Assembly: GCA_019415335.1 (NCBI GenBank)
Contig: DXKH01000141.1
Span: 15,064 to 79,063 of the forward strand
Reading direction: 5' to 3'
DNA length: 64,000 nt
From: Citrobacter sp.
GTDB taxonomy: Bacteria > Pseudomonadota > Gammaproteobacteria > Enterobacterales > Enterobacteriaceae
Under the pieces are notes generated by a model. The model saw only the letters and a program-made list of their open reading frames with translations, was not told the origin of the DNA and searched no databases. Below are positions 7,478 through 14,519 of the stretch, one piece after another. A program made the translations under genes and the position numbers. The number at the start of each line of letters is the position of its first letter. Position 1 is the stretch's first letter.

Positions 7478-9003
7478 GCGGCTTCCCCTTGCTTCTCTTT
7501 GCTTTTCGCAAATGCGATCTGTTTGGATTTGATGTAATTACTGACTTCCGGTGTGATTTCTTTTGGCGTGTGATGAAGTCCACGCGGCCAGACACCGAAT
7601 TTTTGTCGATAGGTATGCGCACACCAGCCGTCGCTGACAGGTCGCCCCTGCGCGGCACGAGTGCGTTGATAGAAAAGAATCTGGGACCACCAGGATTGTT
7701 TCTGCTCCTGGGTGTATTTGACTTCAGCTTTGCTGACCTTTGTCAGTCCGCGTGATTTGTCTGTTTCAACGTCTTCGCCAGCCAGTGGTTTAAATCCGCA
7801 TTTCGGACAGATATAAATTCCGGCTGGTTTTACGTAGTGACACTGGCTGCATTCTTTCGGCAGTTTCTCAGGTTCGTCTGTTTTAACTACGCGCTGAGGG
7901 GCATCTTCCATGCCGTCAGACGATGAGGGGAGATAGTCGTATTCAATATCATCTGGATAGCCCAGCTTGTTCACTGTGCCGCTGTGATCGAAGATAAGGC
8001 AGTGATCTTTGCCAGGGGCGGCGCGCAACCCGCGCCCCAGCGTCTGAATCCATCTGATTTCGCTTTTAGTCGGGCGGGCAAAGATGATGCAGCGAACATC
8101 ACTATCGAACCCGGCAACTAATACGCCGACGTTGATGATGATTTTGGTAATGCCCTGCTCAAAGCGGCGGATCGCTAACTGCCGCTCGTCATGCGGTGTG
8201 CTGGCCGTCATGACCTCAACGGTCACCCCGGCGCTGGCAAACTCCACCGTGACATAGTTTGCGTGGGCTACATCGACGCAGAAACAGATCGTGGGGCGGT
8301 CCTCCCCATTCTCAAGCCAGTTTTTAACGATATCTCCAACAAGCTTGGCTTCACTCATTACCTTACTGAGTTGGCCTTCTTTGTAGTCGCTGCCGTAGCC
8401 TGCAACATATGACGTTTCCACGCCTGATAGATCGGGATGCGAAGGCGCGTAAAACTCATATTTGCTCAATGCTCCAATGGCAATCAGTTCCTTCATCGTC
8501 GTTGGTTTAATCAGACGCTGATAGTAATTACCCAGGAACTTCGCGAACGGTGTGCCGGAAAGACCGATCACCTTCGTTGAAGTGTTGCGTGTGAGATTGT
8601 CGATAACTTCCAGAAGTTTTTTGCGCTTCAGGTGCGCTTCATCAATGATCAGCAGATCGATATTGCCTGGAAATTCACGACGAATGAGAGTATCAGCGCT
8701 GGCTATCTGAATGAGTGCGTTCGGGTTGTATGAGGGGTGATCACGCCAGACGTAACTGATCTCTTCGCCAGGAAGACCGTACTCAATGAAACGGGATGCT
8801 GTCTGGTCCAACAGTACGGTGTAAGGAGCCACAAACATTACGCGCATTTCACGACTGACGAAACCATCAGTGATCAGCGCGGCAATAGCCGTCTTACCAA
8901 AACCAACCGGGGCATAGAGCATGAACGAATTATTCTTTTTCCAGGCACTACGCAACATGTTGAGTGCGACGATCTGTTTCTCACGCGGCTGGATGTTAAG
9001 CAT
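7474..9003 (-). CDS. DEAD/DEAH-box replicative helicase
   Basis: The start at 9003 (MLNIQPREKQIVALNMLRS) gives 509 residues. Superfamily 2 motifs are in order: Walker A VGFGKTA, DEAH (LLIIDEAH), motif III SGTPF, and motif VI QTLGRGLRAAPGK. A C4 zinc ribbon (CSQCHYVKPAGIYICPKCGF) lies after the second RecA domain. It should unwind DNA for the adjacent primase. It overlaps the NUMOD4-like gene by eight bases. Confidence 0.88.
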   Translation of the reverse strand: MLNIQPREKQIVALNMLRSAWKKNNSFMLYAPVGFGKTAIAALITDGFVSREMRVMFVAPYTVLLDQTASRFIEYGLPGEEISYVWRDHPSYNPNALIQIASADTLIRREFPGNIDLLIIDEAHLKRKKLLEVIDNLTRNTSTKVIGLSGTPFAKFLGNYYQRLIKPTTMKELIAIGALSKYEFYAPSHPDLSGVETSYVAGYGSDYKEGQLSKVMSEAKLVGDIVKNWLENGEDRPTICFCVDVAHANYVTVEFASAGVTVEVMTASTPHDERQLAIRRFEQGITKIIINVGVLVAGFDSDVRCIIFARPTKSEIRWIQTLGRGLRAAPGKDHCLIFDHSGTVNKLGYPDDIEYDYLPSSSDGMEDAPQRVVKTDEPEKLPKECSQCHYVKPAGIYICPKCGFKPLAGEDVETDKSRGLTKVSKAEVKYTQEQKQSWWSQILFYQRTRAAQGRPVSDGWCAHTYRQKFGVWPRGLHHTPKEITPEVSNYIKSKQIAFAKSKEKQGEAA

Positions 9004-9271
9004 TGGCAGACACCTCCCCAAAAGCCATAGCAACCAGGTCATCGATCACAAACTTCGTGCGCTGACGCTGAACAGACAACACAACGGTTTTGGTTCCGTC
9101 TTTGCGCGCCCGACCTTTCAGAAAACCGCCGTGGATATGGCGAATAAAGTATTCAGAGTTAGCAAGGCGTGGGATGCTGCGAACCCGTCCCAGATTACTG
9201 ACTTCATAAGCGCTGGAATAAGGCTCAACTGGCACCGGGGCCCATTTTTCGTTTGCGTCTGAATAAATCAT
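8996..9271 (-). CDS. NUMOD4-type phage protein
   Basis: An AAGGA six bases before the ATG at 9271 sets the start (MIYSDANEKWAPVPVEPYSS). The segment YEVSNLGRVRSIPR is the NUMOD4 signature, a DNA-binding module normally found at the N-terminus of HNH homing nucleases. Here the 91-residue protein ends without an HNH motif. It may be a stand-alone DNA-binding protein or the stump of a homing endonuclease. It is coupled to the helicase gene. Confidence 0.7.
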   Translation of the reverse strand: MIYSDANEKWAPVPVEPYSSAYEVSNLGRVRSIPRLANSEYFIRHIHGGFLKGRARKDGTKTVVLSVQRQRTKFVIDDLVAMAFGEVSANA

Positions 9272-9431
9272 CTTGGTTCCTTTTGGATGGCTAAACGTCC
9301 AGATTTCCAAGCGGCGTTTTAAGCACATACAGTGATCTGTCTGTTAGATCGATCTCTTCTGGTAAAGCTGTTCCAGCCCTTCGGGCTAAAACCCAACACC
9401 GCCCCCTTTCCCCCAACCCGATTTCAAAAAT

Positions 9432-9710
9432 TCATACCCTGGGTGGGAGCGACGTATAGCCCCTGACTGCCGGGGTATACCTCGAACAAAACTCACGTAA
9501 TCGGCGGTTTGCATTCCGTCGTGCTGCGTTCTGCTGCCGGAAAGAAACCGGTTCAGCGTCGAACGCTTCCTGGTATGCCTGCGCGTACGCCATCGCGATT
9601 TTTTCCCGCATGCCTGCCGGGAGTGTTGATAACTGCTCTTTAATCCACGGGGCGTCCTCACGAGAAAAAACCGTGGGCATCGTCACGTAGGTATATTCGT
9701 CCTGATACAT
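9432..9710 (-). CDS. Phage protein of unknown function
   Basis: This 92-residue protein begins MYQDEYTYVTMPTVFSRED and continues with helical, arginine-rich sequence (QQNAARRNANRRLREFCSRY). It lies between the YmfL-like gene and the NUMOD4 gene in the early operon on the same strand. Similar small proteins occupy this position in other lambdoid prophages, but I cannot name a family. An overlapping frame over nearly the same bases is less protein-like. Confidence 0.6.
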   Translation of the reverse strand: MYQDEYTYVTMPTVFSREDAPWIKEQLSTLPAGMREKIAMAYAQAYQEAFDAEPVSFRQQNAARRNANRRLREFCSRYTPAVRGYTSLPPRV

Positions 9711-9751
9711 AAGCCCTCCTGCGTCACGCCTGTGCGCCGGGCATAGACTGA

Positions 9752-10282
9752 TTAGTCTGGCGGTCTGGAAACCTCATTTGGGCCGCAAAAGACCCTGAAT
9801 AGCAGTGTCAGGTGCTCCTGCCATTTGCTCATGACCTGATAGCTGTTCTCTTCAATTTGTGCGCGTTCAACTGCGTCGATGACTCCGTCAGCCGTGGCTT
9901 TGCGGATGTATTGAGAATGCCTGCCAATCCACTCGATGGATTCCATAAGCCGCTGATTGATGTCAGCGTTATCAACATCATCAACATCAGCTAGCGGAAC
10001 AAAGAGACCGTTTGAGTTCCGGGCAACGGCATTTGCGATATGGTTTGAGCCACCAGCAGCCTGTAAGACCATCGCCCATCCCAATGGGAAGATTTGATCT
10101 CCGGTTGTGCGGAGTCGGTTATGTAGAGGATCGGTTGCTGGGGTTATATCATCAGACTTGTATACACCCAGGATTTCAGCAGCTTCTTCATAGCCACCGG
10201 GTAAATCAGCGATAGTTCTTCTAATCGCGGCCACCAGCCACGCTGGCTGTTTTTCAACTTTCCACTCTGGTTGATTACCCAC
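9752..10282 (-). CDS. ymfL: YmfL-family regulator (CII-like)
   Basis: This 176-residue protein resembles YmfL of the e14 prophage: WLVAAIRRTIADLPGGYEEAAEILGV, followed by HNRLRT and IFPLGWAMVLQAAGG, a helix-turn-helix arrangement like that of phage CII/CP76 regulators. It is the second gene after the Cro-like protein under the leftward early promoter, the cII position. It probably controls the lysis/lysogeny choice; this is inferred from position and family. Confidence 0.78.
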   Translation of the reverse strand: MGNQPEWKVEKQPAWLVAAIRRTIADLPGGYEEAAEILGVYKSDDITPATDPLHNRLRTTGDQIFPLGWAMVLQAAGGSNHIANAVARNSNGLFVPLADVDDVDNADINQRLMESIEWIGRHSQYIRKATADGVIDAVERAQIEENSYQVMSKWQEHLTLLFRVFCGPNEVSRPPD

Positions 10283-10310
10283 GATTCACCTCTTTATGCT
10301 GTGGTTACTT

Positions 10311-10553
10311 TCATGCTGCTGATTTTTTATGATCAAGTTCAGGCCAAATCTTTCCCCAATCATCAGGGTGAAGATTTTTCCTGCTAACTGAACCGCCAGA
10401 ATGCGTTTCGATAGAAACGGACAGAGCGGCTCCCAACTTTTGTTTTTTGCTAATGGCTTTACGCAGGTACTCAAGTGAGGTTTCACATCGTGATGCAAAC
10501 TCTCTCTGTTTTTCGAGCGACAAAGCGTTTAGGTAATTTCTTAACGTTTCCAT
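10311..10553 (-). CDS. Cro-like repressor, YdaS-type helix-turn-helix
   Basis: An 80-residue protein: METLRNYLNALSLEKQREFASRCETSLEYLRKAI. This is the compact HTH of YdaS/Cro-type regulators. AGGAGG lies just before the GTG-ATG pair at 10556/10553, and the ATG is chosen. It is divergent from the CI repressor and is the first gene of the leftward early operon, so it should act as Cro on the operators at 10582-10634. Confidence 0.8.
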   Translation of the reverse strand: METLRNYLNALSLEKQREFASRCETSLEYLRKAISKKQKLGAALSVSIETHSGGSVSRKNLHPDDWGKIWPELDHKKSAA

Positions 10554-10577
10554 CACGCCTCCTATGCTTGGGAAGAA

Positions 10578-10605
10578 AATATACCTTTAAGTAAACACAT
10601 GTCAA
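10578..10605 (-). promoter_or_regulatory. Leftward early promoter (PR equivalent)
   Basis: On the minus strand TTGACA (10605-10600), a 16-bp spacer and TATATT (10583-10578) form a near-consensus sigma-70 promoter firing into the Cro-like gene. Operator sites overlap both elements, so CI binding would block it. Confidence 0.75.
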
Positions 10606-10634
10606 TACCTGTGAGTCATTTACCCTGGGGTAAA
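10582..10634. promoter_or_regulatory. CI/Cro operator cluster (OR equivalent), three sites
   Basis: Three 14-bp sites share the pattern TACCYnnnrGTAAA. They are 10582-10595 (TACCTTTAAGTAAA), 10606-10619 (TACCTGTGAGTCAT) and 10621-10634 (TACCCTGGGGTAAA). The third sits in an 18-bp palindrome at 10618-10635. They overlap the divergent promoters of the Cro-like and CI genes, exactly as OR1-3 do in lambda. The same motif recurs at 12756-12794. Confidence 0.75.
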
Positions 10635-10652
10635 TTTAAGTAAGATGGGATC
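10619..10652 (+). promoter_or_regulatory. Repressor maintenance promoter (PRM equivalent)
   Basis: TAAGAT at 10641-10646, with TTTACC at 10619-10624 (16-bp spacing), points at the CI gene. A start site 6-7 bases after the -10 falls on the ATG at 10653, so the message would be leaderless, as lambda cI from PRM is. There is no good ribosome binding site before the ATG. Confidence 0.5.
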
Positions 10653-11363
10653 ATGAAAACTGAAACGCCTGACATCTTCGAGTTACGCCGCCTCAAACTT
10701 CAGGAGTTGGTAACTCGTTTTAAAACCCAGAGAGAGTTTGCTGAAAATGCAGGGCTTGATCCGACTGTTGTTTCTCGGATGCTGTACCCTGTTGGTAAAC
10801 CTAATAAGCGGAATATTGGGGAGCAGGCTGCCCGGCAGATCGAAGACGCTTTGAAAATCAGCAGAGGATGGATGGATGGCCTTTGCCCAGCCTCAAATAT
10901 GAATGTTGATATCCCCCCTCAAAATGTCGACGCGTATCGTGTTGAAGTTCTCGACCTTACGGTAAGTGCTGGTCCTGGTTCTTTCATGATTTCTGAGTAT
11001 GTTGAGGTTCTACACGCCATTGAATTCACCTCAGAGCACGCTCGATCACTATTCGGTAATCGTTCTCAAGATGATGTGAAGGTGATGACGGTAGATGGCG
11101 ATAGCATGTCCCCAACCATTAAGTCAGGTGACAGATTGTTTTTCGATGTTTCAGTGAGAAACTTTAAAGTGGACGGGGTCTATGCCTTCGTGTTCGGTCA
11201 ACACTTCCACGTCAAGAGACTACAAATGCAGGGTTTACAGTTGGCTGTTCTATCAGATAACCCGGCTTACAAAGAATGGTATGTGACTGAAGACAATCAG
11301 GACCAACTGTACATCATGGGTAAGGCACTGATTCATGAATCTATAAAGTACAATAAGTTATAG
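10653..11363 (+). CDS. CI-type repressor with S24 peptidase domain
   Basis: This 236-residue protein has an N-terminal HTH (TQREFAENAGLDPTVVSRML, about residues 27-46) and a C-terminal LexA/CI-like domain. The catalytic serine is in VDGDSMSPTI and the lysine in FHVKRLQ. An Ala-Gly pair in TVSAGPGS is a candidate self-cleavage site. It should keep the prophage silent by binding the operator clusters and be inactivated by RecA after DNA damage. Confidence 0.92.
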   Translation: MKTETPDIFELRRLKLQELVTRFKTQREFAENAGLDPTVVSRMLYPVGKPNKRNIGEQAARQIEDALKISRGWMDGLCPASNMNVDIPPQNVDAYRVEVLDLTVSAGPGSFMISEYVEVLHAIEFTSEHARSLFGNRSQDDVKVMTVDGDSMSPTIKSGDRLFFDVSVRNFKVDGVYAFVFGQHFHVKRLQMQGLQLAVLSDNPAYKEWYVTEDNQDQLYIMGKALIHESIKYNKL

Positions 11364-11439
11364 AAGCGTTTGGAATGTAATTTATCCATGTATATAAATC
11401 CAGTAACGCTTGACTTTTGTAAAATTTATCATTTTTTAG

Positions 11440-11468
11440 TTGACGGGATCCGCATCTTGGCTTAAGTT
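11440..11468 (+). promoter_or_regulatory. Promoter of the NYN-domain gene
   Basis: TTGACG (11440-11445), a 17-bp spacer and TAAGTT (11463-11468) form a good sigma-70 promoter. No CI-type operator overlaps it, so it should be active in the lysogen independently of the repressor promoter. Confidence 0.6.
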
Positions 11469-11478
11469 TATCACACCA

Positions 11479-11538
11479 AGCCCAGCCCCGTTCGCAGACA
11501 ATCGTTAATATCTGCATAACGGCTCTGGGCTATTTTTT
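11479..11538 (+). ncRNA. Structured leader or terminator-like hairpin before the NYN gene
   Basis: The arm at 11479-11492 (AGCCCAGCCCCGTT) pairs 12 of 14 positions with 11518-11531. An inner stem GCAGA/TCTGC (11494-11498 with 11511-11515) extends it, and six T follow at 11533-11538. Transcription from the promoter at 11440 would make a short RNA of about 60 nt ending here. It may be an attenuator controlling the NYN gene or a stand-alone small RNA. Nothing in the sequence decides between these. Confidence 0.5.
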
Positions 11539-11549
11539 ATGGATTTTTT

Positions 11550-12407
11550 ATGAAAAAAGCTGCGATTTTGATAGATGCAGGGTTTTTTATGCAAAGGCTG
11601 CACTCTACACACAGAAAACACTTCTCCGCGCAGGAACTAACCGCGCAATGCATAATGAAAGTAATTTGGTCAATGGTGTTATCACATCTCAATGGTAAGC
11701 GACAGTCGCAAGAGAGACGTGAACCCATAGAACTTTATCGAATTTATTTTTACGACTGCCCTCCCCTTGATATTCAAACGAGATATCCTTTACCTGACCC
11801 AGGCAACAAAACACCGGGTAGAAAAAACTTTAAGCTTGAAGATTCATATCAACTAAGAACTGAACTTCACGAAGAGCTAAGGAAAACAAGGAAAACAGCC
11901 CTCCGCCTTGGGCATCTTGTTGACAACAAACGCTGGCAACTTAAGACATTTTCTCTTGATGCTCTAATGAAGGGTGAAAAAAGTTGGGATCAACTGACAA
12001 ATGATGATTTCTATTATGATATTAAGCAAAAACAAGTAGATATAAAACTTGGAATGGATATCACGACTCTTGCATATGAGAAATTAGTAGACGTAATCGT
12101 TCTTGTGGCAGGTGACTCAGACTTTGTTCCGGCTGCAAAACACGCCAGAATAAAGGGTATTGATTTTATTCTTGACCCCTTGCGCCAAAATGTAACCCCA
12201 TCATTATCAGAACATATCGACGGAGTACAGTCATATAGCTTAATTTCTGGCCTTGCAGATGCGCTTCATGCAGAGCCTAACCCTGTACCCGACTGGTGGG
12301 ATAACAGAAAAAAAGGAAAACCAAAAAGAACAACTCGTGAAGCTAAGCGTGAATACGGAAGAAGCCAACCTGACACTGCAAAGGGTCATCAAAAGCAAAG
12401 ACACTAA
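11550..12407 (+). CDS. NYN-domain (PIN-like) putative ribonuclease
   Basis: This 285-residue protein carries the NYN/LabA-like fold motifs with acidic metal-binding residues: AAILIDAGFFM (residues 4-14), KQVDIKLGMDI (about 169-179) and VLVAGDSDFVPAAKHAR (about 192-208). Such proteins are Mg-dependent RNases or relatives. The C-terminus is a basic tail (KKGKPKRTTREAKREYG), fit for RNA binding. It sits downstream of cI with its own promoter, the position of rexAB in lambda, and is visibly AT-richer than the surrounding phage genes. A superinfection-exclusion or lysogenic-conversion role is inferred. A weak or absent ribosome binding site is odd. Confidence 0.8.
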   Translation: MKKAAILIDAGFFMQRLHSTHRKHFSAQELTAQCIMKVIWSMVLSHLNGKRQSQERREPIELYRIYFYDCPPLDIQTRYPLPDPGNKTPGRKNFKLEDSYQLRTELHEELRKTRKTALRLGHLVDNKRWQLKTFSLDALMKGEKSWDQLTNDDFYYDIKQKQVDIKLGMDITTLAYEKLVDVIVLVAGDSDFVPAAKHARIKGIDFILDPLRQNVTPSLSEHIDGVQSYSLISGLADALHAEPNPVPDWWDNRKKGKPKRTTREAKREYGRSQPDTAKGHQKQRH

Positions 12408-12412
12408 CTTTA

Positions 12413-12437
12413 CCCGGCCACCAGCGCCGGGTTTTTT
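12413..12437 (+). terminator. Terminator of the repressor/NYN transcript
   Basis: CCCGGC and GCCGGG flank a short loop and are followed by TTTTTT. It ends the plus-strand transcript six bases after the NYN stop and before the convergent gene at 12444. Confidence 0.85.
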
Positions 12438-12443
12438 ATTGCC

Positions 12444-12653
12444 CTACTCTTCCAGCAACTTTACTGCCAACTCCATAACTTGAATCTGGTCAGAATCCCA
12501 CTTATCCTGCCCCTTCGATATCTCCGTTCGTATCACGTCAGCTATAGCCACCCTTTTGGTTTCATGTCCTTCGGCCACCATTGCAAACACGACATCACCC
12601 ACAATCCGGCACATTTCCTGATAGCGCAGTTGCGCCAACTCTTCGTAATCCAT
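12444..12653 (-). CDS. Small phage protein, unknown function
   Basis: The start at 12653 (MDYEELAQLRYQEMCRIVG), with GAGG eight bases upstream, gives a 69-residue acidic, helical protein. It contains no motif that I recognise. It is transcribed against the NYN gene and away from the OL/PL region, on the strand opposite to the early operon, so it may be expressed in the lysogen. Longer in-frame starts upstream lack a ribosome binding site. Confidence 0.6.
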   Translation of the reverse strand: MDYEELAQLRYQEMCRIVGDVVFAMVAEGHETKRVAIADVIRTEISKGQDKWDSDQIQVMELAVKLLEE

Positions 12654-12755
12654 CACTCGCCCTCGCAATTGACGTTTTTTTAAACATATCACTACCCAGA
12701 AAAAAAATAAATTCCAATCAAAAGCAATGAGTTGTCAATTAAGTCAATTAAAATA

Positions 12756-12796
12756 TACCTAAAGGTATTTACACAAAAATTACTCACGAGTATATT
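12756..12796 (+). promoter_or_regulatory. Rightward early promoter with two operators (PL/OL equivalent)
   Basis: TTTACA (12768-12773), a 17-bp spacer and TATATT (12791-12796) form a strong promoter into the plus-strand early genes. Operator-like sites TACCTAAAGGTATT (12756-12769) and TACTCACGAGTATA (12781-12794) lie over the -35 and -10. They match the motif found beside cI, and the 25-bp site spacing is close to the 24 bp between the first two sites there. Confidence 0.75.
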
Positions 12797-12875
12797 TCAA
12801 CCATCAACAGCGAACAGACCGAAACCAATCACCACCCAACCGGCTCTTCGTTGAACGGCAGAAGCCATGTCGTAA

Positions 12876-12884
12876 CGCTCTTTA
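12876..12884 (+). promoter_or_regulatory. boxA of a nut-like antitermination site
   Basis: CGCTCTTTA, continuing AACAATC, matches the lambda/rRNA boxA consensus and lies about 75 nt downstream of the predicted PL start. boxA binds NusB-S10 on nascent RNA. No clear GNRA-type boxB hairpin follows; ATTCGG...CCGAAT (near 12912-12931) is the only nearby dyad. Confidence 0.55.
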
Positions 12885-12983
12885 ACAATCTGGATCGGGC
12901 TATCACATAACCACAATTCGGGGTGCCGCCGAATGTCTCCGCTGACCCGTTAGAATCGGAACGCGAGATTGGGATGTGAAGAG

Positions 12984-13256
12984 TTACTTGGGGTGTACGC
13001 AGTTATGAGATGCGAAATCCTCAACGACGGCGCCACAGAGGACGCATTTAAGTTCGACTAGTGGCCTTTGTCGTTTCGCTAGTGAAGTTTTTTTCTTTGA
13101 GGGAAGCTGATTGCGTTTTTTCCTTTTCCTAGCGGGTGCTAACTCACCTTGACCGGATGAGGCTCTCCCCTCTCCGATGGAATCAAGATACCCCCAGCCA
13201 CCGCAATAAGCGCATTGAGGGTTTCTTCCTTCACAACTGCACTTTTTTTCAAGCAT
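12984..13256 (-). CDS. Small zinc-ribbon phage protein
   Basis: AAAGGAGGGC seven bases before the ATG at 13256 is an excellent ribosome binding site. The 90-residue protein has two cysteine clusters, CSCEGRNPQCAYCGGWGY near the N-terminus (a DnaJ-like zinc-finger pattern) and CVLCGAV...HNC near the end. They are joined by a very basic linker (ARKRKKRNQLPSKKK). Nucleic-acid binding is likely. It is transcribed against the early leader that starts at 12803. No family is recognised. Confidence 0.7.
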   Translation of the reverse strand: MLEKKCSCEGRNPQCAYCGGWGYLDSIGEGRASSGQGELAPARKRKKRNQLPSKKKTSLAKRQRPLVELKCVLCGAVVEDFASHNCVHPK

Positions 13257-13410
13257 TATTGCCCTCCTTTGAGTCTATTCCTCAATTTACACCAGGAGGT
13301 CAACTCTTGAAATGGGCAGCGATACGCAAAGTGATTTATTCCAGCTCCTTCTGTATGAGGGGGTTGGGCTGAATCCACCAGCAGTAAATAACGATTATCC
13401 GGAGACAATC

Positions 13411-13659
13411 ATGCAGAAGAATGAACCAAAGCTTGTAGCTGAAGGCTACAGCACCGAAGAGATTTATGCCTGGATGAAACAGAAAATTACAGCGTCCAGA
13501 TTACTTGATGCAGCGCTCATTGAACGTGAGATGCTCAAGCAAGCGCTGGACGATGTTGCTTTACGAATAGATGAACTTACCAGTTCCTCGGCGCTGGAAC
13601 TTCTAAGTAAAACTCAGGGTCCCACTCGTCTTCACGAACCGCATCAAAACAATCTTTAA
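13411..13659 (+). CDS. Small early phage protein, unknown function
   Basis: GGAG seven bases before the ATG at 13411 sets the start (MQKNEPKLVAEGYSTEEIYAW), giving 82 residues of mostly helical, acidic sequence. It is the first plus-strand gene after the PL-like promoter. Its last 83 bases overlap the end of the convergent gene at 13577. I do not recognise a family. Confidence 0.55.
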   Translation: MQKNEPKLVAEGYSTEEIYAWMKQKITASRLLDAALIEREMLKQALDDVALRIDELTSSSALELLSKTQGPTRLHEPHQNNL

Positions 13660-14020
13660 CTCTGTGCGCACTGAACATCTGAATAACCTTCTGAGCTGAT
13701 TCAGGTAGTGATTCTAATGCCAACTCTTCCTGGAGAAGGAAAAGAGAATCCTGAAGGCTTAAAGACCTAATTTCGGAAAGGGGCCATTTATATTTTCTGA
13801 GCAACATGTGGTGAAGCGCTGACTTTCCCTTCAATGGGTTGGTTAAATGTCCGTATTTATTACGATGTTCTTCGAGAATAACTTCAAGACTGAATATGAG
13901 AACGGTTCTGTTCTGGACTTTGTAATATTCAGGCTTGATAACCCCCTGCATTGCAACGCCATGTAATTCTGCAATTTTTATCAGAAGTAACTGGAAATAA
14001 TCATCATTAATTACTGACAT
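13577..14020 (-). CDS. ECs1072-like phage-associated protein
   Basis: The start at 14020 (MSVINDDYFQLLLIKIAEL) gives 147 residues. SALHHMLLRKYKWPLSEIRS and SLQDSLFLLQEELALE resemble the ECs1072 family of prophage-associated proteins, whose function is unknown. It is transcribed opposite to the early operon in which it is embedded and overlaps the neighbour's 3' end. The orientation suggests expression in the lysogen. Family assignment is from memory of the motif and is moderate. Confidence 0.65.
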   Translation of the reverse strand: MSVINDDYFQLLLIKIAELHGVAMQGVIKPEYYKVQNRTVLIFSLEVILEEHRNKYGHLTNPLKGKSALHHMLLRKYKWPLSEIRSLSLQDSLFLLQEELALESLPESAQKVIQMFSAHRVKDCFDAVREDEWDPEFYLEVPAPRNW

Positions 14021-14155
14021 CTTATTTACCTTCTTGGCTGTGTGAGAACTACCAAGATACCACCGAGCCTGATGTGGTGAAAAGACAGGCAAACAGGAGA
14101 ATGAGATGGAAATTACCTACCAGAATCAGCAGGCCAGCGAAAGAGGATTTCAATA

Positions 14156-14347
14156 ATGGGGACTCTGTACGCATTAGTTCTGACCCTTGTTATGGCGAAT
14201 GGTGATTATCAGGAGGCTGTAATCGGTGTCTTCGGAAGTCTGCGTGAATGTGAATCGGCATCCAGTGAACAAAGCAGCATCACTAACTGTTATCCGGTCA
14301 ATGATATTCCTTCAGGTGTCGGCCAGTTGGTTGAAGTTGATGAGTAA
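14156..14347 (+). CDS. DUF1482-family small phage protein
   Basis: This 63-residue protein begins MGTLYALVLTLVMANGDYQE and has the paired cysteines in SLRECESA and ITNCYPV typical of DUF1482 proteins of lambdoid phages. The N-terminal hydrophobic stretch may be a signal or membrane anchor. It belongs to the plus-strand early operon. Function unknown. Confidence 0.75.
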   Translation: MGTLYALVLTLVMANGDYQEAVIGVFGSLRECESASSEQSSITNCYPVNDIPSGVGQLVEVDE

Positions 14348-14358
14348 ATTTAATATTT

Positions 14359-14428
14359 GGCGGTTAGCCAGTCTTTCACCATTCCAAAGGAGGAAGAAGA
14401 TAATGTACTGATGGGTAACCGCCCTTTT
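14359..14428 (+). terminator. Long-loop inverted repeat with T-rich tail
   Basis: GGCGGTTA (14359-14366) pairs with TAACCGCC (14416-14423), followed by CTTTTT. The loop of about 49 nt contains AAAGGAGG and, shortly after it, the minimal ORF ATG-TAC-TGA at 14402-14410. It can act as a terminator. The strong Shine-Dalgarno with a two-codon ORF in the loop could make it translation-sensitive. Confidence 0.4.
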
Positions 14429-14436
14429 TATTCTAT

Positions 14437-14499
14437 GTGTCCGCGTCCGGTGTCGGCTGGGCTTCCCTCCCCAGCGCGGGTTCAACTCCTGCCGGATAC
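14437..14499 (+). other. tRNA-like element
   Basis: GTGTCCG (14437-14443) pairs with CGGATAC (14493-14499) like an acceptor stem. GCTGGG/CCCAGC forms an anticodon-like arm, and GCGGG-TTCAACT-CCTGC is a canonical T-arm. The D-arm is degenerate, the anticodon loop has eight bases and there is almost no variable region, so it is not a working tRNA by eye. It may be a decayed phage tRNA or a tRNA-mimicking RNA. Confidence 0.35.
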
Positions 14500-14519
14500 C
14501 CAATTCCTCGGTGACTTAT

